Shown here: in pieces, positions 8,064-15,637 of the stretch
Position numbering within the stretch: position 1 is the stretch's first letter
Layout of the letters: each line of letters starts with the position of its first letter
Assembly: GCA_900551005.1 (NCBI GenBank)
Contig: URUL01000031.1
Coordinates: 1 to 19,284, forward strand
Direction: 5' to 3'
DNA length: 19,284 bases
Source: an uncultured Ruminococcus sp.
GTDB taxonomy: Bacteria > Bacillota > Clostridia > Oscillospirales > CAG-272
The notes under the pieces: generated by a model
Databases searched by the model: none
The model's input: the letters and a program-made list of their open reading frames with translations, nothing else
What the model was told of the DNA's origin: nothing
Program-made: the position numbers and the translations under genes

Positions 8064-8296
8064 AAAACAGACACAAGGACGGACAAAAACTGGCTGACGG
8101 AAAGCAGCAGTACAAAGCCCATTTTTTGATAACGTCTATCAGCATTATGACGTTGCTGATGGGTCTTGTGCTTGGGGTTCAACTGATTACTGTGGTTATT
8201 CGCATTAGCCCGATACGCCTTGTTATTCGGGTTATTTTGATTAGCCCAGTTATCAAGTTGCTCCTTGGTGTGTGTCTTTCCAGACACCTTTTTCAC
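8039..8296 (-). CDS. Small Asn-rich repeat protein (NPNN-type)
   Basis: The start is GTG at 8296, preceded by AAAGGAG about 7 bases away; an in-frame ATG at 8344 lies across a hairpin and is less likely. The protein opens KKVSGKTHTKEQLDNWANQN and carries two degenerate 16-17-residue units (NWANQNNPNNKAYRAN, then NNHSNQLNPKHKTHQQR). Short proteins with the same lead and NQxNPNN units are, from memory, common in gut Clostridia and have no known function. The stretch after residue 50, including hydrophobic VLLLSVSQFLSVL, departs from the pattern and overlaps the end of the GNAT-like fragment. The original 3' end may have been lost and replaced. Confidence 0.5.
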   Translation of the reverse strand: MKKVSGKTHTKEQLDNWANQNNPNNKAYRANANNHSNQLNPKHKTHQQRHNADRRYQKMGFVLLLSVSQFLSVLVSVFHMYATSR

Positions 8297-8319
8297 AGCA
8301 ATGCTCCTTTCTGAGCCAA

Positions 8320-8348
8320 CAAAAAAGCACGAGCTTTTTAGCACGTGC
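8320..8348 (-). terminator. Minus-strand terminator before the NPNN gene
   Basis: On the minus strand GCACGTGCT and AGCTCGTGC pair (one T-T mismatch) around an AAAA loop and are followed by TTTTTT. It sits about 25 bases upstream of the GTG of the small repeat protein. It either ends an upstream minus-strand transcript or acts as an attenuator in the leader of that gene. Confidence 0.6.
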
Positions 8349-8484
8349 AGAAAAACACTTTTCTATCGCTCTACACGCACCAAAACAAAGCCATCCTCTT
8401 TTTATGGCTCTTATTTTGTGGTGTAAAGCTGTGAAACGTAGGGGAACTACTAAAAGTCACGCGCAACTATTGTCTCAACCTCTG

Positions 8485-8576
8485 ACGAGCATTTGGATAA
8501 GGTTAATAAGTTTCGCATTTTACTCATTTGTCTGTAAGTTCCCAAAAATATCCCGGCACCGCATTCAAATGCTCGT
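8485..8576. repeat. 11-bp inverted repeat in a non-coding stretch
   Basis: acgagcatttg at 8485-8495 is exactly inverted at 8566-8576. A related direct repeat, ggataaggtt (8495-8504) and tgataaggtt (8605-8614), lies beside each arm. No convincing gene is visible between 8350 and 8680. The pair may be the footprint of a lost small element or a protein-binding pair. Confidence 0.4.
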
Positions 8577-8682
8577 TGTTTGAAAATTTAAGTGGCTTGA
8601 TATTTGATAAGGTTGCTTACACGAGTATTATATCACATCTTCAACAAGAATTCAACCCTTTTTGGTAAATTAACAAATGCAA

Positions 8683-8710
8683 TTGACATTTGGCGCGATT
8701 TAGTTATAAT
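8683..8710 (+). promoter_or_regulatory. Strong sigma-70 type promoter
   Basis: Consensus TTGACA (8683-8688) and TATAAT (8705-8710) are separated by 16 bases. No ribosome binding site with a convincing frame follows. A terminator lies 215 bases downstream, so it appears to drive a short RNA. Confidence 0.8.
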
Positions 8711-8716
8711 ATATCC

Positions 8717-8955
8717 GTTAAATTGTGAAAATCAAATTTACATAGATTCGTTTGCAGGCATGATGTTAAGTCTCCGGAAGACAGCGGTCACGTGCAACTC
8801 CCATCATCGCCAAGGAATAAGTCTATCCGCTGACTCAAAAGCACGGATCGATTTCGAAAAAACTTGTGGTACGGATCTATTTTGTAATAGTGTGCCATCC
8901 CGATGTTACAAAAGGGAAACTCGTAAAAAGACCACAAGAGATTGTGGTCTTTTTG
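8717..8955 (+). ncRNA. Candidate ~240-nt non-coding RNA
   Basis: The stretch is bounded by a consensus promoter (expected start near 8717) and an intrinsic terminator (8925-8955), and no reading frame in it looks coding. Possible structure: gcatgatg near 8758 with catcatcgc near 8802; a gtct/agac hairpin capped by ccgga inside it; and cagcgg near 8782 able to pair with ccgctg near 8829, a possible pseudoknot or switch. I could not match it to 6S, SRP, tmRNA, T-box or a riboswitch class. It could be a stand-alone regulatory RNA or a leader whose gene was lost. Confidence 0.5.
8925..8955 (+). terminator. Intrinsic terminator of the candidate RNA
   Basis: aaaaagaccacaa and ttgtggtcttttt form a 13-bp stem around a gaga tetraloop, ending in a T run. 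The A-rich 5' arm makes it potentially bidirectional. Confidence 0.85.
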
Positions 8956-9089
8956 CTATTCTAAAGCCGTTTTTTAATATCTTGTGCTTGACTGTTCAAA
9001 AGAGTCTTGCGTTAATTTAGGGAAACTTTTTTGACCTTTTTAGACTTGAACTTACGACATTTTCTCCTTTTACATAGGAATACGATATC

Positions 9090-9125
9090 AGACCGTAATT
9101 CAGAGACGAACTACGGTCTTTTTTG
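9090..9125 (+). terminator. Terminator/attenuator ahead of the ParB fragment
   Basis: agaccgta (9090-9097) pairs with tacggtct (9112-9119) and is followed by six T. It lies 30 bases before the ribosome binding site of the ParB-like gene. Either it ends an upstream transcript, or it once attenuated entry into the element's partition genes. Confidence 0.7.
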
Positions 9126-9154
9126 TTTCCTGAATACATTCAGGAGGAAAGTCC

Positions 9155-9495
9155 GTGGGCGAAAACAAAGAAGTAAATTCAACTGATCCGAAGCGAGAGA
9201 AGGTTCGGGGAATTCCGTTGTCAGCCATTGATGACGCACCTGATCACCCGTTTGGAGTCCGTGATGACGAGGAAATGGCAGAGCTTGTCGACAGCATTTC
9301 AACATTCGGGGTCATCAATCCGGTTATCGTGAGAAAAGGTGAAGGGGAAAGATATGAGCTTATTTCCGGGCATAGAAGAAAGTATGCGTGTGCGAAGCTC
9401 GGCATTGAAACTCTCCCGGTTATTGTTCGAGATTTGAGCAGAGAAGAAGCAATCATATTTATGGTTGATTCCAACTTGCAAAGAGAACACATCTT
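9155..9495 (+). pseudogene. ParB/Spo0J-type N-terminal fragment from an integrative element
   Basis: GTG at 9155 with AGGAGG about 8 bases upstream. The product shows the ParB core: VRGIPLSAIDDAPDHPFGVR, GVINPVIVRK, ELISGHRRKYACAKLGI (the GHRR nucleotide-binding motif) and MVDSNLQREHIL. In family members this last motif leads into the helix-turn-helix. Here the ParB reading ends at REHIL (about 9495) and the frame runs six foreign codons to a stop at 9523. Only about 115 of the usual 280-400 residues remain, without the DNA-binding and dimer domains. This ParB type is, from memory, found in Tn1549-like conjugative elements of Clostridia. It is fused to another element gene by deletion. Confidence 0.75.
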
Positions 9496-10008
9496 ACTGG
9501 TAGTTATTCGGTTGTCTATATGATGTCTGCTTGCGACTCCGAGTATGATGCGTGGGAGCTTGGGATAGTAAACAATACCCCTCACGATTACCTTGTCATT
9601 GAAGGACAGGAAGCACCGAAAAAGGATGTGATTGCTGTATTTGCTGTGCTGACAAACAGCTCGAACAAGGACTTTTCAGATTTAAATAGTGAGCTTCTTG
9701 ACGAGTTCAGGGCGGTATTTAACACGATGAATACAGTTGAGTATTACACTTCGACAAGCGAGGAAACGGCGATCCGAGAATATACCGATGCAGAGGGAAA
9801 CCAATATCAGGTGGAAGAAACAGTTGTAAAAACGACTTTGCACATCGAATATATCTTAATGACCGCTTCGGAAGGAGCCGATGTTTATCATTTCAATGAG
9901 AAACAAAGGGAACAGATGCACACTCTATTGAGCTCGGACTTGATGAATTGTGGGAGGCGTTGGTCGAATGACCAACGCCTCTTTTTGGTATATAAACGGC
10001 AAAAGTGA
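9496..10008 (+). pseudogene. Internal fragment of conjugation-type cell-wall hydrolase
   Basis: Immediately after the ParB break another frame opens with TGSYSVVYMMSACDSEYDAW and runs through IVNNTPHDYLVIEGQEAPKK, VIAVFAVLTN and VYHFNEKQREQMHTLLSS. I recognise this as the region before the CHAP/C40 peptidase domain in large secreted hydrolases (CD1108-type) of Tn1549-like elements. No start or signal peptide is present. A frame change near 9930 would give LGLDELWEALVE and a stop at 9966-9968, which suits the family better than the in-frame ending at 10008. The catalytic domain is absent. With the ParB piece it marks a large internal deletion of a former integrative element. No att sites were found. 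Confidence 0.55.
9954..9986 (+). terminator. Perfect 12-bp intrinsic terminator
   Basis: gaggcgttggtc (9954-9965) and gaccaacgcctc (9970-9981) pair around gaat and are followed by TTTTT. It ends the element relic and insulates the sensor-kinase operon that follows. Confidence 0.92.
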
Positions 10009-10068
10009 CCCTTAAAGATGTTTTTTGCTTAAAAGCCGAAAAAAGCACGAAAAAAGAGCCGAATTATA

Positions 10069-10097
10069 TTGAAAATTATTATAATTTATGATATAAT
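10069..10097 (+). promoter_or_regulatory. Promoter of the two-component operon
   Basis: TTGAAA (10069-10074) and TATAAT (10092-10097) are 17 bases apart. The first gene of the operon starts at GTG 10174, leaving a leader of about 70 bases. The -35 box also reads as an in-frame TTG, which should not be taken as the gene start. Confidence 0.75.
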
Positions 10098-10173
10098 ATA
10101 TAATGGGTTTTTATATCTACATACAATTTGTGTGAAAAAACAGTGCATTTTTAGAAAAATCGAGGTGCATGCC

Positions 10174-11841
10174 GTGACGAGACCGAATAAAAACTATTTG
10201 CGAATTGGCTTCGTAATATCGTTGATGATCGTGATAGCTACAATATGTGAGCGTGTCAATACTGACTCCATACTTCGTACGACAAGCGGTATTCTTCTGG
10301 GACTGATCAGATCATCCATCTATATCGGTTTGTTTGCTGCATGGAGATTTTCGGTGCGTCAGCGGATTGTGCCGAAGAACACCCGAAGGTATTTATCGGC
10401 AGTCGCCTTCTTCCTCATCTTATGGATGGTTATCAGGACAGTTAAATATTATTTTGTTGTTGATCCGAATGTAAACCGCATACTGTGGTATTGTTATTAT
10501 ATACCCATGCTTTTTGTACCGCTTTTTTCGATTTTTGTTTCGGCATCTATCGGTAAGCCGGAAAATTCCCGCATGTCAAAATGGTTGATTCCTGCAACAA
10601 TACTTACTTCTACCTTTACATTGTTTGTGCTGACAAATGATTTCCATCAGCTTGTTTTTGCCTTTCCGGAAAACGCTCGCGTATTTACCGATGAGGATTA
10701 TACCTATCAGATCGGATACATGATCGTGATTGGCTGGGAGATCGTCTGCGCTCTGCTTGCTATCGGAATCATGCTTTATAAATGCCGGCTTCCCAAGACA
10801 CGCAAAATTCTGTGGTTGCCTTATGTTCCGACGGGAATAGCGGTTCTGTACGGCGTTCTGTATGCAAGCGGCTCCGTCTTTGTATTAAGATATTTACCGG
10901 ATGTTACGGCTTTTCAGTGCCTTACATTTGCTGCAATTTTTGAAAGCTGTATTGCCTGTGGGTTGATCCAGTCCAACACACATTATAAAGAATTGTTTTC
11001 TGCGTCTGATCTTCCGGTGTATATCACAGATAAAGAACATCATTTGCAAATGGCAAGTAAGGGAGCCGCTGAGTTCCCTGAAATACGTGAAATAAATACA
11101 AGCGAACCGATTATGCTGAAAGACCATATTCGCCTTTCCGCATCGGAGATTTGCGGCGGATATGCATTTTGGACGGACGATGTTTCGGAAATTGCAGAAG
11201 CGATATCCGAGCTGCAGGATATTAACAAAACACTGAATGAGCGGCATACTCTCATTCGGGAGGAAAACCGAACCAACAAGCAGAAAGCGCATCTGTTGGA
11301 AGCAAACCGGTTGTATAACCGTATGCAGCTTGAAACGGCTCCTCAACTGAAAAAGATGCAGGATCTGGTTTGGGCTTTATGCAAAGAAGATAAACCGGAA
11401 AATGAAAAAGAGCTTCTGGCGGAATTAACTTTGATCGGCGCATATTTCAAACGGCGAAACAATCTTCTGTTTATTTCCGAAACCCAGGATACGATCCGTA
11501 TGGCTGAGCTGGGATATTGCTTTCAGGAGTCTGTTTCTGCACTGGAACTGCAAGGCGTAACCGGAAGTTGTCTTGTGGAAGATCAAGGAAACATATCACT
11601 TTCAGAGAGCATACAGCTTTATGATGCTTTTCAATCGGTTCTCCAAAAGACCTTTTCCCGCATCAATTCTATTGCGGTATTTTTAAGAACGGCGGAAAGC
11701 GGTTTTGAGATGTGTATCAGCCTCCATCTGACAACGGAAATGACGTTTCAATTTGACTCTGATTTCAGGATCGAACAGGAAGAAGAGAACGATTTTCTTT
11801 TGACATATTTCGTTGCACGAGGGGACGGTGACGGCAAATGA
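10174..11841 (+). CDS. 7TM sensor protein with degenerate histidine-kinase module
   Basis: This 555-residue protein starts at GTG 10174, with GAGGTG 6 bases before it; a longer frame from 10069 would begin inside the promoter. Residues 1-268 hold about eight hydrophobic helices and the LTNDFHQLVF motif (153-162) seen in the N-terminal 7TM domain of histidine kinases. Residues 272-340 look like a PAS-type domain and 340-385 a coiled coil. Where a phospho-His is expected, near 382-400, there is YNRMQLETAPQLKKMQDLVW with no His. The C-terminal 440-550 follows an ATPase-like pattern but lacks recognisable N and G boxes. It is probably a sensor pseudokinase. Its stop overlaps the next start (ATGA), so it is likely made together with, and paired with, the active kinase. 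Confidence 0.8.
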   Translation: MTRPNKNYLRIGFVISLMIVIATICERVNTDSILRTTSGILLGLIRSSIYIGLFAAWRFSVRQRIVPKNTRRYLSAVAFFLILWMVIRTVKYYFVVDPNVNRILWYCYYIPMLFVPLFSIFVSASIGKPENSRMSKWLIPATILTSTFTLFVLTNDFHQLVFAFPENARVFTDEDYTYQIGYMIVIGWEIVCALLAIGIMLYKCRLPKTRKILWLPYVPTGIAVLYGVLYASGSVFVLRYLPDVTAFQCLTFAAIFESCIACGLIQSNTHYKELFSASDLPVYITDKEHHLQMASKGAAEFPEIREINTSEPIMLKDHIRLSASEICGGYAFWTDDVSEIAEAISELQDINKTLNERHTLIREENRTNKQKAHLLEANRLYNRMQLETAPQLKKMQDLVWALCKEDKPENEKELLAELTLIGAYFKRRNNLLFISETQDTIRMAELGYCFQESVSALELQGVTGSCLVEDQGNISLSESIQLYDAFQSVLQKTFSRINSIAVFLRTAESGFEMCISLHLTTEMTFQFDSDFRIEQEEENDFLLTYFVARGDGDGK

Positions 11842-13115
11842 TCAGATTTATTGACCTTCCCGGCGGATGGAAAACTTTCATTCTCTGCTTCATGCTTCTT
11901 TTGAACCTGTATCAATTTGGTTATTTGTTTATGCTTTATATGCATAAGAAAATACGGCTGCTTCTTCTGAATCTGCTGCCGACTGCTTTTATATTTGCCG
12001 CTATGCCGCTTTTGGGTAACAGCGTGCACAATGACAGCGGTTGTCTGAAGGATGTGCCCGTAGCCGCAATTCTGCTGATTTGGTTGCTTATCGGTATCTA
12101 CACAGCCGTAAGTATTATTTCGGAATCACGCAAAGCAAAAGAAATGCTTACATTGAATTCCGTCAAGGAGACCTTCGACACATTGCCGGCAGGAATATGT
12201 TTCTTTTCGGGAAGCGGTTTGCCGGTACTCTGCAATACGCAGATGCATCGATTGGCGTATAGGTTATTGGGAAAAGATTTGCAGATGCAGCAAGAATTAA
12301 AATCAGCCCTTGTTTCTCCTGCGAAGGGCGTGGAAGTCCTTAAGATCAAAGAAAAAAACGGCTATCGTATGCCTGACGGAACGGTATGGGCATTTTCCGA
12401 CACCGTAGTGAAAAGTGAAGCCGGCATACAATACACGCAATTTACAGCGACTGAATTTACAAAGCTATATAATTTACAGGAAGAGCTTGCAGAGCGCAAT
12501 GCTCAGTTGGAAGAGATGATTACTCAGGTACAGCGTATTTCGGAGAACATTGCAGAAATCACCCGTCAACAGGAAATCCTGACCGCAAAAATGCGCGTAC
12601 ATAATAAAATGGGAAATTGCCTGCTCTCTGCCCGTCAGTATGTGGTACAGGATTTCCCGCATGATAAAAAAGCGCAGTTCCTTGAATTGTGGCAAAGCAG
12701 CTTATGTGCGCTCAGGGATGAGATCGCGGCTGAAGATGAGCCGGATGCCTGCGATGAAGTGGTCAGAATCGCAAAAAGCATCGGTGTCGATGTACAAATT
12801 CACGGTACAATGCCACAGGACACGCATACGGCGTATTTGCTGATCGTTGCTCTGCGGGAATGTGTAACCAACGCCCTGAATCATGCCGGTGCGAACCTGC
12901 TACATTTGACAATCACGAATGCAAACGGACAAATATCTGCCGTTTATACGAATAACGGAACGCAGCCCAAGCAGGAAATTATTGAGGGAGGCGGACTTGC
13001 TTCCCTCAGAGAACGAATCGAAAGATCCGGCGGAATTATGACCGTGCAGAGCCTGCCTTTTTATTCGCTGACATTAACGCTTCCCGAGTATACCAAAGGA
13101 GGAAATTCATTATGA
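11838..13115 (+). CDS. Membrane histidine kinase, catalytic partner
   Basis: This 425-residue kinase has three membrane helices (about 12-35, 41-60, 75-95), a PAS-like segment (about 108-208), a coiled coil (210-252), the likely phospho-acceptor His255 in KMRVHNKMGN, and an ATPase domain. The N box is RECVTNALNHAG (Asn345) and the glycine box GGGLASLRERI (384-394). The layout resembles kinases that pair with LuxR/NarL-type regulators. It lacks the 7TM sensor, which the upstream gene supplies. Both gene junctions are ATGA overlaps (11838-11841 and 13112-13115), implying translational coupling. Expected reaction: ATP-dependent autophosphorylation of His255, then transfer to Asp55 of the next gene's product. 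Confidence 0.88.
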   Translation: MIRFIDLPGGWKTFILCFMLLLNLYQFGYLFMLYMHKKIRLLLLNLLPTAFIFAAMPLLGNSVHNDSGCLKDVPVAAILLIWLLIGIYTAVSIISESRKAKEMLTLNSVKETFDTLPAGICFFSGSGLPVLCNTQMHRLAYRLLGKDLQMQQELKSALVSPAKGVEVLKIKEKNGYRMPDGTVWAFSDTVVKSEAGIQYTQFTATEFTKLYNLQEELAERNAQLEEMITQVQRISENIAEITRQQEILTAKMRVHNKMGNCLLSARQYVVQDFPHDKKAQFLELWQSSLCALRDEIAAEDEPDACDEVVRIAKSIGVDVQIHGTMPQDTHTAYLLIVALRECVTNALNHAGANLLHLTITNANGQISAVYTNNGTQPKQEIIEGGGLASLRERIERSGGIMTVQSLPFYSLTLTLPEYTKGGNSL

Positions 13116-13747
13116 CGCGCGTATTGATTGTGGACGATGAAAGAAACATACATAAAGCCTATCGTGCGGATATTCAGGCCGCTGCCGACCGCTATGAATT
13201 GGTTGACACAATTGTCAGTGCCGCCGATGCGATCATGGTTTGTACGGCAAAGCATATTGACCTTGTACTGATGGATATCAACACAGCGAAAAATGAAAAC
13301 GGAATTGAGGCAACGAAAAGGATCAAAAAAAACTGCCCGAAAATCAAGATTATCGTTACCACTTCCTATACAGACCCGCAGGCATTAAAAGATGCAAAAG
13401 CGGCGGGAGCGGACAGCTTTTGGTTTAAGGATTTCAGTCCCATTGAGCTTTTGGAGGTTATGGATCGTACCATAGACGGAAGATGCTATTGGCCCGAGGA
13501 AGCCCCCGATGTGGAGCTGGGAGATACTACGATCAGCGCTCTTACCGAGACAGAAAAAGAAGTTCTGCATAATTTAGTGGAATGCATCAGTCTTAAAAAA
13601 ACGGCAGAGAAAATGTTTGTAGAGGAAAGCACGATCAAAACCCACCTGAAAAGCATTTATCAGAAAGTGGGCTGTGCGAACAAAACCGAGCTTTTGGTTC
13701 TGGCAATGCAGGCAAAGCTTGTGTTACCGAAGAAACAGGAAAACTGA
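13112..13747 (+). CDS. LuxR/NarL-family response regulator
   Basis: This 211-residue protein has an N-terminal receiver with acidic pair Asp8-Asp9, phospho-acceptor Asp55 (LVLMDIN), Thr83/84 (IVTTSYTDP) and Lys106 (FWFKD). The C-terminal helix-turn-helix spans 144-205, with LTETEKEVLHNLVE and the recognition-helix region ESTIKTHLKSIYQKVG. All catalytic residues are present. The start is ATG 13112, overlapping the kinase stop, with AAAGGAGG at 13096-13103. A terminator 30 bases after the stop closes the operon. The surface-protein gene 170 bases on, with its own -10 box and no good -35, is the most obvious candidate target; that is inference. Confidence 0.93.
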   Translation: MTRVLIVDDERNIHKAYRADIQAAADRYELVDTIVSAADAIMVCTAKHIDLVLMDINTAKNENGIEATKRIKKNCPKIKIIVTTSYTDPQALKDAKAAGADSFWFKDFSPIELLEVMDRTIDGRCYWPEEAPDVELGDTTISALTETEKEVLHNLVECISLKKTAEKMFVEESTIKTHLKSIYQKVGCANKTELLVLAMQAKLVLPKKQEN

Positions 13748-13776
13748 ATTACATCATCATGTGCGTTATCATTTTT

Positions 13777-13804
13777 GGCACCCGCTTTCGGGTGCCCTTT
13801 TTAT
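13777..13804 (+). terminator. Terminator of the two-component operon
   Basis: ggcaccc (13777-13783) and gggtgcc (13790-13796) form a 7-bp GC-rich stem followed by cttttt. Confidence 0.88.
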
Positions 13805-13833
13805 TTTCTTCTGAAATATCCTACTTTTGGGGG

Positions 13834-13862
13834 AAGAAAAAGAAAAATCGGCTTGATATAAT
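13834..13862 (+). promoter_or_regulatory. Probable activator-dependent promoter of the surface-protein gene
   Basis: TATAAT at 13857-13862 lies about 60 bases before the ATG at 13924. The position 17 bases upstream reads aagaaa, not a -35 box, and is preceded by a tacttttggggg run. A perfect -10 without a -35 suggests activation, plausibly by the adjacent response regulator. Confidence 0.45.
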
Positions 13863-13923
13863 ATAGTTGCAAAATGAAAAGTTAAAATTTATAATCATAA
13901 ACAATTTTAAGGAGATAACTAAC

Positions 13924-15045
13924 ATGAACAAAAAAATCTTGGCGATGCTTCTTACGATCACCATTTTAATTGGACTTGTTCCAGCAAGTGTGGCTTATGC
14001 AATAGCGCCAACCATCGTATTTACGGTAACACCGGATGTGACAGAAGCTGATCCCGGAGATACCGTAACATACACCATTTCATTAAAAACATCAGAAAAT
14101 GTTAGCGGCACACAGTTCTACCTGAACATTCCTACAGGAATGACATATGTAGCCGGTTCAGGAAAGATTGATCCCAATCTGAAAGAGACATTGAATAATG
14201 AATATAATCACATAGGTGAAGTGTCCTTTACAGAAAAATTAAAAATGTATATTGCCAATACAGGCGCGCTTGAAGGTTTGAACAATTTAAGCGGAGGAGT
14301 AACTTTTGGTACTTTCCAGTGCACGGTTGATGCCGATGCATCGGGGAATATTGAAGTGGGTCTTACCATAGACGTATTAGATGATGGAGATGTTAATCCT
14401 TATCCTGAGAGCCGTTATACGGTGCAGACAACCCCTGTAAAGATTACCGCCGCACCGAAACCGGCAACCGGCATTTCTCTTAACAAGAGCACAACCACTA
14501 TCTACACAGGCAGTGAAGAAACACTGACCGCTACAGTAACACCGACCGATACCACCGATACCGTAACTTGGCCATCCGGCAACACAGCTGTTGCAACGGT
14601 TGACGACACCGGTAAGGTTACTGCTGTTGCCGTGGGTACGGCAACCATCACTGCACAGGCGGGCAGCCAATCTGCCACCTGCGTTGTAACGGTTACAAAT
14701 GCACCTTGCACACATACGAACAAATCCACCGTATCTGCAAAGGACTCTATGTTGCAGGAACCGGCACGACCTGTCAGAGTGTAAAGAAGTGCTACTATGA
14801 CTGTGCATACTGCGATCGGATCGGTACTACCACTTGGAATAGCACCACCTACGGTGAGCACAGCTATGCAGACGTATGGAGCAGCGACGAGTTCGGCAGT
14901 GGAAATCCCGGCAACCGGAAGCACACCCGAAACGGTAGATAATCGTAATATGTTCCTTTGGATCGCATTACTCTCTGTCTCCGGCTTTGGAGTTGTTACA
15001 ATTATCGTTTATGTTTATGTTAAAAAGAGAAAGTCTGTGAAATGA
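13924..15045 (+). pseudogene. Cell-wall-anchored cohesin/BIG2 surface protein, two frameshifts
   Basis: ATG 13924 follows AAGGAGAT. The protein has a signal peptide (1-26, ending SVAYA), a cohesin-like beta domain (about 30-175, TVTYTISLKTSENVSGTQFY), and a bacterial Ig-like type 2 domain (about 181-258). The first frame then ends at TAA 14782-14784. In a second frame, from about 14745, the reading continues VAGTGTTCQSVKKCYYDC and WNSTTYGEHSYADVWSSD, a Cys-rich repeat common in Clostridial surface proteins. Back in the first frame, about 14880-15045, it ends with VEIPATGSTPE, a hydrophobic helix and KKRKSVK, a sortase signal with IPATG as the LPXTG-type motif. Restored length would be about 370 residues. 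The frames go out and back, so two small indels suffice. It may be a target of the upstream regulator. Confidence 0.78.
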
Positions 15046-15066
15046 CAAAAAAACACACCTTGATAA

Positions 15067-15102
15067 GGGGCGGTGGCGATATCATCTGTCACCGCCCTTT
15101 TA
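15067..15102 (+). terminator. Terminator after the surface-protein gene
   Basis: gggcggtg (15068-15075) pairs with caccgccc (15090-15097) and is followed by TTTT. It is the first of three consecutive hairpins. Confidence 0.88.
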
Positions 15103-15110
15103 CAAATGAA

Positions 15111-15137
15111 AAGGCTATGCAGACGGCATAGCCCTTT
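15111..15137. terminator. Second hairpin of the cluster
   Basis: ggctatgc (15113-15120) and gcatagcc (15126-15133) form an 8-bp stem with a 5-base loop, flanked by AAAA on the left and CTTT on the right. It may act on either strand. Confidence 0.6.
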
Positions 15138-15173
15138 CTCCAAAGCGGCAATATTGTAATTGCCGTTTTGGAG
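15138..15173. repeat. Third hairpin of the cluster
   Basis: ctccaaagcggcaa (15138-15151) pairs with ttgccgttttggag (15160-15173) over 14 bp with one G-T wobble and an 8-base loop. There is no T tract on either side, so it may be a transcript-stabilising or processing structure. Confidence 0.65.
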
Positions 15174-15235
15174 AGAGTAAAATATAAAAGGCAAAACATG
15201 AAAAATAATGCTTAGAAGACAGGAGGTATTTTTCT

Positions 15236-15319
15236 ATGAGTTATGTCGGAAAATGGGTATTTCATTCCATTGGTATGGTGAATGATTCTATGACCACAAG
15301 ATATACAAAAGCCGATTAA
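15236..15319 (+). pseudogene. 27-codon remnant of a lipocalin-like hypothetical protein
   Basis: AGGAGGT about 10 bases before the ATG at 15236 opens MSYVGKWVFHSIGMVNDSMT, ending TKAD at 15319. The YVGKWVFHSIG start matches, from memory, the N-terminus of a roughly 150-residue lipocalin-like family in gut Clostridia. The final residues look like a normal end of that family. An internal deletion that kept both ends is the simplest reading. It is followed at 13 bases by another gene start, so the two may have been co-transcribed. Confidence 0.45.
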
Positions 15320-15332
15320 AGGAGGAAAAACA

Positions 15333-15637
15333 ATGAAACATGGTATTTTGAGAAAACATTTGAGTTCGCTGTTAGCACTGATCATGATCGTCGGTATGCT
15401 ACCGATGTCTGTTATCCACGCAGGTGCTCTCTCGTATTTGGGGGCAAATCACGCAAGTGCTTACGACATCAAATACAATGAAGAATCCGACCAAGGTCTA
15501 TCGTTCGCTCTCGACTGCAGAGGTGTTGTAGAAAACGCAATGGCTTCCGCTTTCACACGTTCAATGACACCATCGCTCTGATGCACAACCTCCCCTACAG
15601 AACGATCTTTGCAACAGGTATCAATCGGGATGCATAA
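15333..15637 (+). pseudogene. Secreted-protein start, frameshifted, unknown family
   Basis: AGGAGGAAA before ATG 15333 opens KHGILRKHLSSLLALIMIVG, a clear signal peptide (cleavage after about residue 30, VIHAG). The mature part reads LSYLGANHASAYDIKYNEES and reaches DCRGVVEN. The frame then stops at 15579-15581. The neighbouring frame from about 15543 reads NGFRFHTFNDTIALMHNLPY and ends at TAA 15635-15637, so one frameshift near 15535-15545 is likely. I do not recognise the mature domain. It runs into the BrxA-like fragment in the same frame after one stop. Confidence 0.45.

Noticed and set aside
8860..8955. T-box leader suggested by gtggtacgg near 8870 followed by a terminator
   Set aside because: The GGTGGTACCGCG element and upstream AG-rich stem of T-boxes are not present.
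8604..9020. A 138-codon plus-strand frame across the candidate RNA
   Set aside because: It starts before the promoter, spans the terminator and has no ribosome binding site or domain.
10069..10173. Longer start for the 7TM sensor gene at TTG 10069
   Set aside because: The TTG is the -35 box of the promoter; GTG 10174 has a proper ribosome binding site.
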